NCBI GenBank assembly: GCA_005239585.1
Contig: SBBU01000336.1
Coordinates: 1 to 17,880 of the forward strand
Origin: Planctomycetaceae bacterium
GTDB taxonomy: Bacteria; Planctomycetota; MHYJ01; SBBU01
Direction: 5' to 3'
DNA length: 17,880 nucleotides
The translations under genes and the position numbers were made by a program. Within the stretch, counting starts at the first letter, position 1; each line of letters opens with the position of its first letter. Below the pieces are notes generated by a model that saw only the letters and a list, made by a program, of their open reading frames with translations, did no database searches and was not told the DNA's origin. Positions 1 through 6,142 of the stretch are shown here, one piece after another.

Positions 1-1
1 C

Positions 2-184
2 AGCTCTTGGACATCTAGGGAATACCAAATAGAGCTTCCTTATGACTGCCAGTACGAAATAAAAGCTATTCTCGGCAGGCAAGAGATCAAGGGGACATTC
101 AGATCGGCTCGACAACCAGTTGCAGTCGAGATCCACAGGCATTTGCTTACTGGTAAAGTTAGCTTTAAGGAGATTCCATATTGA
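2..184 (+). CDS. C-terminal end of an unidentified protein (partial)
   Basis: An open frame enters from the left edge and runs 60 codons to a TGA, ending in residues VSFKEIPY. The stop overlaps the TTG start of the next gene by four bases (TTGA), the arrangement expected of translationally coupled genes and the main reason to think the frame is real. The visible part alternates hydrophobic and charged residues, suggesting beta structure, and has no motif I recognise. Its place ahead of a DNA-end phosphoesterase would suit a repair protein, but nothing in the residues shows that. A chance open frame of this length cannot be excluded. Confidence 0.5.
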   Translation, partial: SSWTSREYQIELPYDCQYEIKAILGRQEIKGTFRSARQPVAVEIHRHLLTGKVSFKEIPY

Positions 185-720
185 AAAAGAGTAGACCATT
201 TTCATCACTTGACTCGCCAATCTTTGTGGTTCACAAACACAAGGCCTCGAGGTTGCATTATGATTTTAGGCTTGAGATGGATGGCGTTTTAAAGTCCTGG
301 GCAGTGCCAAAGGGCCCATCCACTTCAGGAAAGGATAAGCGAATGGCGATAGAGGTGGAGGATCATGCCCTTTCATACGGCGATTTTGAGGGTCGTATCC
401 CAAAGGGAAATTATGGGGCTGGTGCTGTGATGGTCTGGGATTATGGGAGATGGGAATTGCAGGACAAGAGCTCATCAGCCACGGCTCAGTTGACCAAGGG
501 CAAGCTAAAGTTCATATTGCATGGAAAAAAACTCAAGGGGAAATGGGTCATATTCAAGACAAAAATCGGCTGGCTGCTTTTAAAAGAGAAGGATGACGAG
601 ACTAGGGATGGCTATGATATTCTTGAGAAAGAGCCTAAATCTGCCCTTTCAGGCAGGACCATCGAGCAATTAGAGAGCGATCCTTCGGTTCCTGAGCTTT
701 CATGTGAAGACTTTGGATAG
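181..720 (+). CDS. Stand-alone LigD-type 3'-phosphoesterase
   Basis: This is a 179-residue protein equal to the phosphoesterase (PE) domain of bacterial DNA ligase D, without polymerase or ligase modules. PE domains trim 3'-phosphates and 3'-ribonucleotides at DNA ends, so a role in end cleaning before ligation follows from the family. The metal and phosphate site is visible: H20, then RLHYDFRLE with H26, D28, R30 and E32, and EVEDHALSYGDFEG with H62 and Y66, followed by IPKGNYGAG. The start is TTG, preceded by AAGGAG at 167-172, eight bases upstream. It overlaps the preceding frame by four bases and is followed one base later by a truncated uracil-DNA glycosylase, so this was probably a small repair operon. 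Stand-alone PE proteins are known, so this need not be a fragment. No Ku or ligase gene lies in the window. Confidence 0.9.
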   Translation: MKKSRPFSSLDSPIFVVHKHKASRLHYDFRLEMDGVLKSWAVPKGPSTSGKDKRMAIEVEDHALSYGDFEGRIPKGNYGAGAVMVWDYGRWELQDKSSSATAQLTKGKLKFILHGKKLKGKWVIFKTKIGWLLLKEKDDETRDGYDILEKEPKSALSGRTIEQLESDPSVPELSCEDFG

Positions 721-721
721 C

Positions 722-880
722 ATGTTATCAAAAGCGACAGCACTGTCGCTTTTGACCAAGCACATTGTCAGGTGCAGAGACTGTCCTAGGCTCAAGTTTC
801 TGAAAAAGATCGCCCAAGAGAAAAAACCACAGTTAAAGAATGAAACCTATTGGTTCTATCCCGTACCAAGAGTACCATGA
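722..880 (+). pseudogene. Truncated type-5 uracil-DNA glycosylase
   Basis: From ATG 722 the frame encodes 52 residues: an N-terminal helix, then HIVRCRDCPRL and ETYWFYPVP before a TGA. C-x2-C followed by CPRL, and later YW-x3-PVP, is the characteristic N-terminus of iron-sulphur uracil-DNA glycosylases of families 4/5, which remove uracil from DNA; C18 and C21 would be two of the four cluster ligands. Family members normally continue 'PVPGFGD' and extend to about 200 residues. Here the sequence leaves the family straight after PVP (codon ending at 868) and enters a palindromic repeat, with no trace of the remainder downstream. It starts one base after the phosphoesterase stop, so the two were probably co-transcribed. 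The motif supports the identity strongly. Loss of function is inferred from the missing catalytic core. Confidence 0.8.
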
Positions 881-964
881 CTTTAGCCATGGGTGAATTG
901 GTACTCTGGTACGGGATGTCGCCTCGAAAGGGCGTAACAAATGATACCACGGGTTTACCCGTGG
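857..964 (+). repeat. REP-like palindromic element (long inverted repeat plus two TTTA-loop hairpins)
   Basis: Bases 858-876 and 900-917 form a near-perfect inverted repeat of about 18 bp (ATCCCGTACCA/GAGTACC with one bulged A). Its 23-base centre holds a smaller hairpin, CCATGAC-TTTA-GCCATGG (one mismatch, about 875-892). A second hairpin, CCACGGG-TTTA-CCCGTGG (947-964), is perfect and has the same loop. Paired short hairpins with an identical loop resemble REP sequences mobilised by REP-associated tyrosine transposases, but no transposase is in the window. The left arm overlaps the last coding bases of the broken glycosylase gene. Confidence 0.6.
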
Positions 965-979
965 GGTCCATGCAACATT

Positions 980-1008
980 TTGGCAGTTTTTATCATACTA
1001 TTTATAGG
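980..1008 (+). promoter_or_regulatory. Candidate promoter for the first ECF sigma operon
   Basis: TTGGCA (980-985) and TATAGG (1003-1008) are separated by 17 bases, giving 5/6 and 4/6 matches to the housekeeping consensus. They lie 22 bases upstream of the chosen ATG of the sigma gene and just after the REP-like hairpins. ECF operons are often autoregulated from a different motif, which I cannot identify here. Confidence 0.4.
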
Positions 1009-1029
1009 GACAGATTAAAGGTATACTCT

Positions 1030-1560
1030 ATGGGAAAGACAACTGAGATGCCGGTAGAAAAGTCAGTAGAGGAATCGTATTGTAACCTGATTGAGAGGTA
1101 TGAAAAGCCTATGTTTGCCTATGTGTATAGCAGGCTGCGCAATCGGGAGGCCGCAGAGGACGTTATTCAGGAGACATGGCTTCGGGCATATCGATCGATG
1201 ATCAAGGGGTCTATTGAGCCGTCACAACTACCCGGTTGGCTTTATGGCATTGCGAGAAACTGTTGCCATGAATGGAGGCGGGATGAGAAGCGCCAAGCGT
1301 TGAGCAAGAATCAGCCAGAGTCCGTCAAGGCGACCAATCCGTCCAAGGAAAAGATAATAAATATGGTTCTTGCCGCCATTCAGGATTTACCTGACGAGCC
1401 GCGCATTATCCTCACGATGAAATATATAAACCAGATGACCTACGAGCAGATTGCCCAGACCTTGAACAAACCTATGGGCACTGTGAAAAGCATCTTCTCC
1501 CGTGCATATGATACCATTCAGGACCTAGTCGGAACAAAGTTAAAGGAGGTTGAGTTATGA
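1030..1560 (+). CDS. ECF-family RNA polymerase sigma factor
   Basis: A 176-residue sigma-70 family protein of the extracytoplasmic-function type. Region 2 is seen in YEKPMFAYVYSRLRNREAAE followed by DVIQETWLRAYRSM, with GWLYGIARNCCHEWRR marking the end of the sigma-2 domain. Region 4 is seen in LPDEPRIILTMKYINQMTYE and QIAQTLNKPMGTVKSIFSRA, the DNA-binding helix-turn-helix. The frame is open back to a TTG at 850, but that stretch crosses the palindromic repeats and codes for nothing family-like. The ATG at 1030 is preferred: it follows AAAGG with eight-base spacing and gives a normal ECF length. The stop overlaps the next start (ATGA), so sigma and anti-sigma should be made in step. The protein presumably directs RNA polymerase to envelope-stress genes when released by its partner. 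Confidence 0.92.
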   Translation: MGKTTEMPVEKSVEESYCNLIERYEKPMFAYVYSRLRNREAAEDVIQETWLRAYRSMIKGSIEPSQLPGWLYGIARNCCHEWRRDEKRQALSKNQPESVKATNPSKEKIINMVLAAIQDLPDEPRIILTMKYINQMTYEQIAQTLNKPMGTVKSIFSRAYDTIQDLVGTKLKEVEL

Positions 1561-4223
1561 CTTGTGATCAGGCCAAAGAGGAAATTAAGCACCATGTGGT
1601 AGGCGAAGTGAATGCCGAAGGTCGTCTTGAACTTGAGAAGCATCTTGCTGGTTGTGCAGCCTGCACTGGGGCCCTGAACAAGGCCTCGAACCTTCACTAC
1701 CTAATCAAGACCGCCTTTGGATCCGTTCCAGTCTCAGAGAGCCCCTCTAAGAATATCCTTCGCGCCGTGCAGGGTCGTGTGGAAGAGGCAGCAAAACCAA
1801 CAGCCTCGGTGAGAATTCCACGTTGGCCGTTCGCCGCCGCTTGCTTGATTGCGCTTGTAGCTGCAATCAGCCTGCTAAATCAGCCGAAACAGGACCAGTC
1901 CTTCGCAGGATTCATAGACCCGTGCCGTCAACACTGGCTTTGCCTGCTAAATCAGCTGAAACAGGAACAATCTCTCGCAGAGAAAATCTTTGGGACTGTG
2001 ATAATTGAGCAGCATCGCATAACAACGCCAGCCGATAAGTCGGGCACAGTGAAACTCTATGATCAAACTTCCATTGAGCTTGGCCAAAAGACTGAGCTCA
2101 TAGTTGCCAAGGGAGATTCGAAGCGAGCCGTGTACATGGCAGAGGGTACAGCAACTTTTGAGGTCATCAAAGATGCAAGGGAATTTGAGGTGCGAACACC
2201 CATGGGTCAGGTCAAGGTGATCGGGACCCAGTTCCAAGTTTCACTAAATGGCAAGAATATGAACGTTATAGTTTTTTCTGGCATTGTCCAGGTACGCAAT
2301 GAACTAGGCTCAGTTACCGCCCAAAAAGATGAGCAGGTTGTGGTTGCTCAGGATGAAAAACCTGTAAAGCAGGTCGGAAAACCGATAGATCAAACCAAGT
2401 GGCCAACATGTCATAAATGCACTACAATGGTGAGGGATTACTCGCATCATTTTAGACACGGTCTCCCATGCCCAAATTGTTTAAAAAAGGGAGGAGATCG
2501 TGAATGTGAGTGTAAGGAAGTTCCACTTAAACCGACTGCCTGCAATGAATGCGCCCAAAAGGAAAATATTTGCTTTATTTGCGGTAAGAGTCTAGCTCAA
2601 GAAGCTGATCTGACAAAACTATTGTGTAACAAACACAAAACCCCTCCCACATTAGATCTAACAGGTTCCTTTAAACAAGGTTTCCGCGGTTGGGCTCATA
2701 CATTTTTCAAAGGAAAGTGCGTGGTGGATAATTCTCATGGAGTGCGAAATCCAGTAGAGGGTACATGTCAGGATGAGCACCAACGTCTAGATATTTCCTA
2801 TTGCCTCGACTGCGCCAAGACAAAATCGGTCTGCTTTGTGTGCGGGGAAATGCTAGACCAGGAAAAAACCTGCCCAAAAGCTGGCAAGTGTGAGCGTAAA
2901 TATACCATTGTAAAATGCAACCACAAGGATGGTGAATGCAAGGAAGTTCAATGCATTGTGTGTAAACAATGGTTCTTGCATGGCCTAAAGCAGTGTGTGG
3001 AAAGAGACTCCTTTTATGTCTGCGATAAATGTGCTGCAAAGGGAGGAATCTGCCCCGGCTGCGGACTGAAGGTAAAGCAAGAACCCAAACTCGACTATAA
3101 ACAATTCCTCGAACTGCATAAAAAAAACGAATTGTGTCCATCTGCGCTATGCAAAGCGAAGCATGAACACCCAACTGGTCCATGCCAAGTTTGTAAGGGA
3201 GACAAGATTGTCCTGTGTATAAACACTACTGGAAAATGTGAATCTTGTGCCCAAAAGGAAATGATCTGCAACCTGTGCGGCAAAAATTTACAGGAAGAAC
3301 TCGAAAAGCAGATTCAAGAGCTTCTCAAAAAGCTTGATGCCGACGATCCAACCGAGCGCGAAGAGGCGACGGAGAGGTTGATCGAGCTTGGTAAAGTTGC
3401 CAGGGAGACCGTCAAGAAGGGCGTTGTTGATTATCTTAAAAAAGCTACAGATGAATACTTTAAAAAGTTAAAGGACGGAAAGGATGACGCAAGACTAGGC
3501 GAAGTTATCTCCCGGTGCGAGCGGATATTAGCAGGATTCTCAGTCGAGCAAGGTGACTTGGTAGTAAAATCAGCCGAAGAGCAAAGTGGGATTGTGTTGA
3601 TTGGAGGCGGGTTGGCAAACAATATTAAAGTACATGATAGGTTCATCGTGCTTAGGGAAGGGGCATTCATTGCAGGGTTAAGAGCTGTTGTTGTATATAA
3701 AAGCTTTTCAACTTGTGCCATCGAAACAGTCAACAAGGGTTTTTACCCTAGGCAAGGGGATAGGCTTTACAAAGAAGATGAGCTGGGCGAACATATTCAG
3801 AAGCTACTCAATAGACTCAATGCCGATGACGCAAAGGAGCGCGAGAAGGCGACGGAAGAACTAGTCGAGCTCGGAAAGCTTGCAAAAGAGATGGTCAAAA
3901 AGCCTGTTGAAGAGCACCTAAAATGGGCGAATCAAGTGAAAAAACCGGAGGTCGAAGAGCGCTGCAAGAGGATATTGGAAGAGATCGGCATCATAATAAC
4001 TGAAGAGAAAGGGCGAGCACTTGTAAAGACTTGTTTGGAAATAGAGGTTCCCAAGATATCTGAAATAAGATTCGTTCAAGTGAAAAAGGTAATCCAGGGT
4101 AATGATCTATTCTGGCAATTCTATGTCGAGTACTTTGTTGACTCGACCAAAGCTGGTGGTTGGTTTCGTGTTAATGCTCACAGTGGTAAGGTTATCGACG
4201 GCGGAAAGCATGGGTTTGAATAA
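1557..4223 (+). CDS. Membrane-anchored zinc-finger anti-sigma/FecR-like protein with cysteine and HEAT repeats
   Basis: An 888-residue mosaic. Residues 3-36 carry the zinc anti-sigma signature (C3, then H29-x3-C33-x2-C36), expected to hold the upstream sigma factor in the cytoplasm. One hydrophobic helix follows at about 90-107. Residues ~140-268 resemble FecR, with FEVRTPMGQVKVIGTQFQVS and VFSGIVQV. Residues ~285-545 are packed with CxxC pairs and repeat a module of the form C-x2-CA-x2-K-x2-(I/V)C-x2-CG-x3-QE four times, probably outside-facing treble-clef or zinc-ribbon knuckles. Two HEAT-like helical units, each with 'RE.AT..L.ELG..A', lie at ~575-645 and ~745-810 around a small beta domain (GIVLIGGGLANNIKVHDRF), and the tail is a short PepSY-like beta segment. 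ATGA overlap couples it to the sigma gene. The anti-sigma role is well supported by motif and context. The ligand of the outer part is unknown. Confidence 0.85.
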   Translation: MTCDQAKEEIKHHVVGEVNAEGRLELEKHLAGCAACTGALNKASNLHYLIKTAFGSVPVSESPSKNILRAVQGRVEEAAKPTASVRIPRWPFAAACLIALVAAISLLNQPKQDQSFAGFIDPCRQHWLCLLNQLKQEQSLAEKIFGTVIIEQHRITTPADKSGTVKLYDQTSIELGQKTELIVAKGDSKRAVYMAEGTATFEVIKDAREFEVRTPMGQVKVIGTQFQVSLNGKNMNVIVFSGIVQVRNELGSVTAQKDEQVVVAQDEKPVKQVGKPIDQTKWPTCHKCTTMVRDYSHHFRHGLPCPNCLKKGGDRECECKEVPLKPTACNECAQKENICFICGKSLAQEADLTKLLCNKHKTPPTLDLTGSFKQGFRGWAHTFFKGKCVVDNSHGVRNPVEGTCQDEHQRLDISYCLDCAKTKSVCFVCGEMLDQEKTCPKAGKCERKYTIVKCNHKDGECKEVQCIVCKQWFLHGLKQCVERDSFYVCDKCAAKGGICPGCGLKVKQEPKLDYKQFLELHKKNELCPSALCKAKHEHPTGPCQVCKGDKIVLCINTTGKCESCAQKEMICNLCGKNLQEELEKQIQELLKKLDADDPTEREEATERLIELGKVARETVKKGVVDYLKKATDEYFKKLKDGKDDARLGEVISRCERILAGFSVEQGDLVVKSAEEQSGIVLIGGGLANNIKVHDRFIVLREGAFIAGLRAVVVYKSFSTCAIETVNKGFYPRQGDRLYKEDELGEHIQKLLNRLNADDAKEREKATEELVELGKLAKEMVKKPVEEHLKWANQVKKPEVEERCKRILEEIGIIITEEKGRALVKTCLEIEVPKISEIRFVQVKKVIQGNDLFWQFYVEYFVDSTKAGGWFRVNAHSGKVIDGGKHGFE
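1870..1980 (+). repeat. 72-bp in-frame tandem duplication inside the anti-sigma gene
   Basis: The 39 bases beginning at 1870 (GCCTGCTAAATCAGCCGAAA...) recur at 1942 with five or so substitutions, an offset of exactly 72 bases (24 codons). The protein therefore contains LLNQPKQDQSFAG and then LLNQLKQEQSLAE just after the membrane helix. The second copy diverges after residue 141, where the FecR-like domain starts. Confidence 0.75.
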
Positions 4224-4357
4224 ATTCCGCCTCCATTTTCGGCGCAAGATAAAGAATCGGAAAAGCAGCTCTGGTGAGGTATACAAGATTAATTTCGTGT
4301 CATTCCCAGAAGAATAAAAGAGGTTATGAAATTTTGTTATAAATGTCCTTTGATCAT

Positions 4358-4579
4358 TCACCTTGGCAACTGGTATATCACAGGTCGGTAACGTGGTGGT
4401 GGGATGGGCTTGCCGGACTCTTGTGCAGCTTCCAACCATGCCTTTTTGGCTTTTTCCAACTCAGCCAACGCTTTCTCTGGGGTTTTTCCGAAAGCCGAAC
4501 AGGACTCTAGGTCTGGGATATCGGCAATATATCCACCGTCTTCTTCGCTATAAAATATATTTATATGATAATCGCTCAT
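4358..4579 (-). CDS. hicB: HicB-family antitoxin
   Basis: A 73-residue protein with the HicB partial RNase-H-like fold: the opening YHINIFYSEEDGGYIADIPD and the following GKTPEKALAELEKAKKAWLE are diagnostic of this antitoxin family. HicB proteins bind and neutralise HicA mRNA interferases, and some also repress their own promoter. The version here is short and lacks the extra C-terminal DNA-binding domain of longer HicBs, ending in a proline-rich tail (IPPPRYRPVIYQLPR). The start is ATG, with a strong GAGGAGG five bases upstream that lies inside the end of the hicA frame. The hicA frame, read to its natural TGA, overlaps this ATG by four bases (ATGA). Since the toxin frame is interrupted, this antitoxin may be an orphan. 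Confidence 0.88.
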   Translation of the reverse strand: MSDYHINIFYSEEDGGYIADIPDLESCSAFGKTPEKALAELEKAKKAWLEAAQESGKPIPPPRYRPVIYQLPR

Positions 4580-4833
4580 TTATCCTCCTCTAAGATTAAA
4601 TCATATTTCTCTACCTAGCGCAATACCTGTCGAATCTGGTATGGTTTTGCTTTACCATTAACTTCTTGTAGGTTTACCAACTCTGAGATCTTTGGATGAA
4701 TAAAGATATGATGACTAGCATTTACACGCGATAACCTGAAACCTTGGCCCTCAATAAAATTTACAAACGCAGAGAACCCCACATTATTCAGAGCACCTTG
4801 AGAGAAGCGCTTAAGCAGTCCTCTACGGTTCAT
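4576..4833 (-). pseudogene. hicA: HicA-family toxin with an in-frame amber stop
   Basis: From ATG 4833 the frame gives 72 residues ending FVNFIEGQGFRLSRVNASHH, IFIHPKISELVNLQEVNG and KAKPYQIRQVLR, then TAG (4615-4617). This is a HicA (YcfA) mRNA interferase: GFRL-x7-HH holds the catalytic histidine. Relatives of this subtype continue '(L)VEKYNL..E' after the IRQ-x-L motif. Here the sequence after TAG reads V-E-K-Y-D-L-I-L-E-E-D-K to a TGA that overlaps the hicB start. A single change (for example TTG to TAG) would explain the interruption. The C-terminal strand/helix is lost, so activity may be impaired, although the catalytic core remains. TAG ends several other genes here, so recoding is unlikely. 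No clear ribosome-binding site precedes the ATG, which lies 12 bases past nth. Confidence 0.82.
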
Positions 4834-4845
4834 ATTATCTTGTCA

Positions 4846-5466
4846 TTATAGAGTGCTTGATGGACAAAAGGAGTTCATGTGGCACTTGTCACAGATGGGT
4901 TTTTTAGCCTGGCAGACCCTGCGGCCGTGCCAAATCATGGCGTTGCCAAATTGAATCCATTTATCCTGAGGTACGAGCTTCATAAGATCCTGCTCAACTT
5001 TCTCTGGATCATTCTGTTTAGTGAGCCCCAGTCTTTGAGAGACCCTGAGTACATGCGTGTCTACCACAATTCCGCTTGGAATCTTGAAGAAGCAGCCGAG
5101 TACGAGGTTGGCAGTCTTGCGTGCTACGCCGGGGAGTTCCACTAGTTTATCCATCTCCGCCGGGACCTTGCCATTATATTTTTCAATTAGGATCCTGCAC
5201 ATGTTGATGATGTTTTTAGCCTTGTTGCGGTAGAATGTTATTGAACTTATTTGCTTCTCAAGCTCCTCTGGTTTTAGCCCTGCAAAATCTGCGGCTCTTT
5301 TGTACTTTTTGAAGAGTTGCTCTGTTACCTTGTTTACCCTTTCATCGGTACACTGGGCAGAGAGTATTGTGGCAACCAAAAGTTCGAGGGCGCTTGTATG
5401 CCTTAGCGCAGTGGTTGAGTTGGGATATTCTTTCTCTAGAATCCTGAGAATCTTTTCAGCTCCCAT
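4846..5466 (-). CDS. nth: Endonuclease III (DNA glycosylase/AP lyase)
   Basis: A 206-residue bifunctional glycosylase that removes oxidised pyrimidines and cleaves the abasic site in base-excision repair. The helix-hairpin-helix motif LPGVARKTANLVLG carries the catalytic lysine (K117), and the catalytic aspartate is D136 in VVDTHVLRVSQRLG. The C-terminus has the [4Fe-4S] ligands in perfect family spacing, C-x6-C-x2-C-x5-C (CQAKKPICDKCHMNSFC). Length and motif order match Escherichia coli Nth closely, so the gene looks complete. Its start overlaps the end of apt by 11 bases, so the two are translationally linked and presumably share the promoter carried by the repeat upstream of apt. Confidence 0.97.
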   Translation of the reverse strand: MGAEKILRILEKEYPNSTTALRHTSALELLVATILSAQCTDERVNKVTEQLFKKYKRAADFAGLKPEELEKQISSITFYRNKAKNIINMCRILIEKYNGKVPAEMDKLVELPGVARKTANLVLGCFFKIPSGIVVDTHVLRVSQRLGLTKQNDPEKVEQDLMKLVPQDKWIQFGNAMIWHGRRVCQAKKPICDKCHMNSFCPSSTL

Positions 5467-5998
5467 ATTTTATTAGTGAGAGAATATCGTAGCCTTTGAG
5501 GCCCTCTTTTCCCTTCAGGGCCTCGAGCTCTATGATGACTGCAATGCCTGCAACGTCGGCCTTGAGTTTTTTCACCAACTTGCAGGCTGCCATGGCGGTC
5601 CCGCCAGTTGCGAGTAGGTCATCAACAATTAAAACTCTCTGGCTCGGATCGAATGCATCCTGATGGACCTCCATTGAGGCCTTGCCATATTCAAGGCTAA
5701 AACTCTCTGAGAGTGTTTTATAGGGAAGCTTTCCTTTCTTGCGAAACGGGATAAACCCGACACCAAGTTCGTGAGCGACTATAGATCCCAACACAAAGCC
5801 TCTAGATTCTATTCCGCCCACAATCTGGGTCTTGCGTTTTTTACCATATTCGGTGAATTTTTTTGCTGCGAAATCCAAGGCCTCAGGTGACCTCAAAAGT
5901 GGGGTTATATCTTTGAATATGATCCCTTTTTTAGGGAAATTGGGCACATCCCTGATATATTGCCTTAAATTCACCCCGCACTTTGGACTAGTGTTCAA
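5456..5998 (-). CDS. apt: Adenine phosphoribosyltransferase
   Basis: Apt converts adenine and PRPP to AMP in purine salvage. The family N-terminus (YIRDVPNFPKKGIIFKDITP), the GGIESRGFVLG segment and the PRPP-binding loop VLIVDDLLATGGTA (residues ~122-135) are all present, and 180 residues is the normal length. Two starts compete. TTG 5998 has GGAG nine bases upstream, inside a dispersed repeat. GTG 5974 has no Shine-Dalgarno sequence but gives MNLRQYIRDVP, closer to the usual Apt N-terminus. I keep the TTG because its SD and codon are paralleled in the second repeat copy. With TTG, the first nine residues are repeat-encoded. The gene overlaps nth by 11 bases and is divergent from thiL. Confidence 0.95.
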   Translation of the reverse strand: MNTSPKCGVNLRQYIRDVPNFPKKGIIFKDITPLLRSPEALDFAAKKFTEYGKKRKTQIVGGIESRGFVLGSIVAHELGVGFIPFRKKGKLPYKTLSESFSLEYGKASMEVHQDAFDPSQRVLIVDDLLATGGTAMAACKLVKKLKADVAGIAVIIELEALKGKEGLKGYDILSLIKYGS

Positions 5999-6085
5999 AA
6001 CCAGCCACTCCGATCAAAATCTGTTTTTCAGTAATCATTTGACCCTACTATTTTTACACGGCGAAAGCGCGGGGTTCATGCGGCG
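5970..6085 (-). repeat. Dispersed palindromic repeat, copy A (upstream of apt)
   Basis: This stretch aligns along its length with 15340-15448. Shared blocks, on the plus strand, are TTCACCCCGC, GACTAGT, GCCACTCCG, TTTTTACA, GGC-AAA and CGGG-TTC. Ends are imperfect inverted repeats (CCCCGCACTTT at 5974-5984 against AAAGCGCGGGG at 6064-6074, 10/11). Read on the minus strand it holds GTGTAA, an 18-base gap, ATTACT (a weakened promoter), then CGGAGTGGC, TTG and ACTAGT, and runs in frame into apt. Confidence 0.65.
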
Positions 6086-6104
6086 TACTATAGAAAAACA
6101 TCGA

Positions 6105-6133
6105 TTGAAAGTCAACGTAAAATGGCATAAAAT
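6105..6133 (+). promoter_or_regulatory. Promoter of the thiL operon, placed for a leaderless or near-leaderless mRNA
   Basis: TTGAAA (6105-6110), a 17-base spacer and TAAAAT (6128-6133) give 5/6 matches in both boxes. Only nine bases separate the -10 box from the thiL ATG, so transcription would start within about three bases of the start codon. No Shine-Dalgarno sequence precedes thiL, which fits. Confidence 0.6.
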
Positions 6134-6142
6134 TAAATTTCA

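Noticed and set aside
728..755. A 13-bp near-perfect hairpin (TCAAAAGCGACAG/CTGTCGCTTTTGA) looking like an intrinsic terminator after the phosphoesterase gene
   Set aside because: It lies inside the coding start of the udg remnant and encodes family-like N-terminal residues, and no U-run follows the stem. It could act as a terminator now that udg is broken, but that is not supported.
850..1029. A 60-codon N-terminal extension of the first ECF sigma factor from TTG 850
   Set aside because: The extension passes through the palindromic repeats, has no sigma-like residues, and ATG 1030 has a better ribosome-binding site and normal length.
2707..3183. A long minus-strand open frame (158 codons) within the anti-sigma gene
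   Set aside because: It is antisense to the cysteine-repeat region, its residues mirror that composition, and it has no start context or family motif.
4200..4231. A GGCGGAA/TTCCGCC stem across the stop of the large anti-sigma gene as a terminator
   Set aside because: The stem is seven pairs with an 18-base loop, it spans the stop codon, and the T-run after it is weak. It may be chance.
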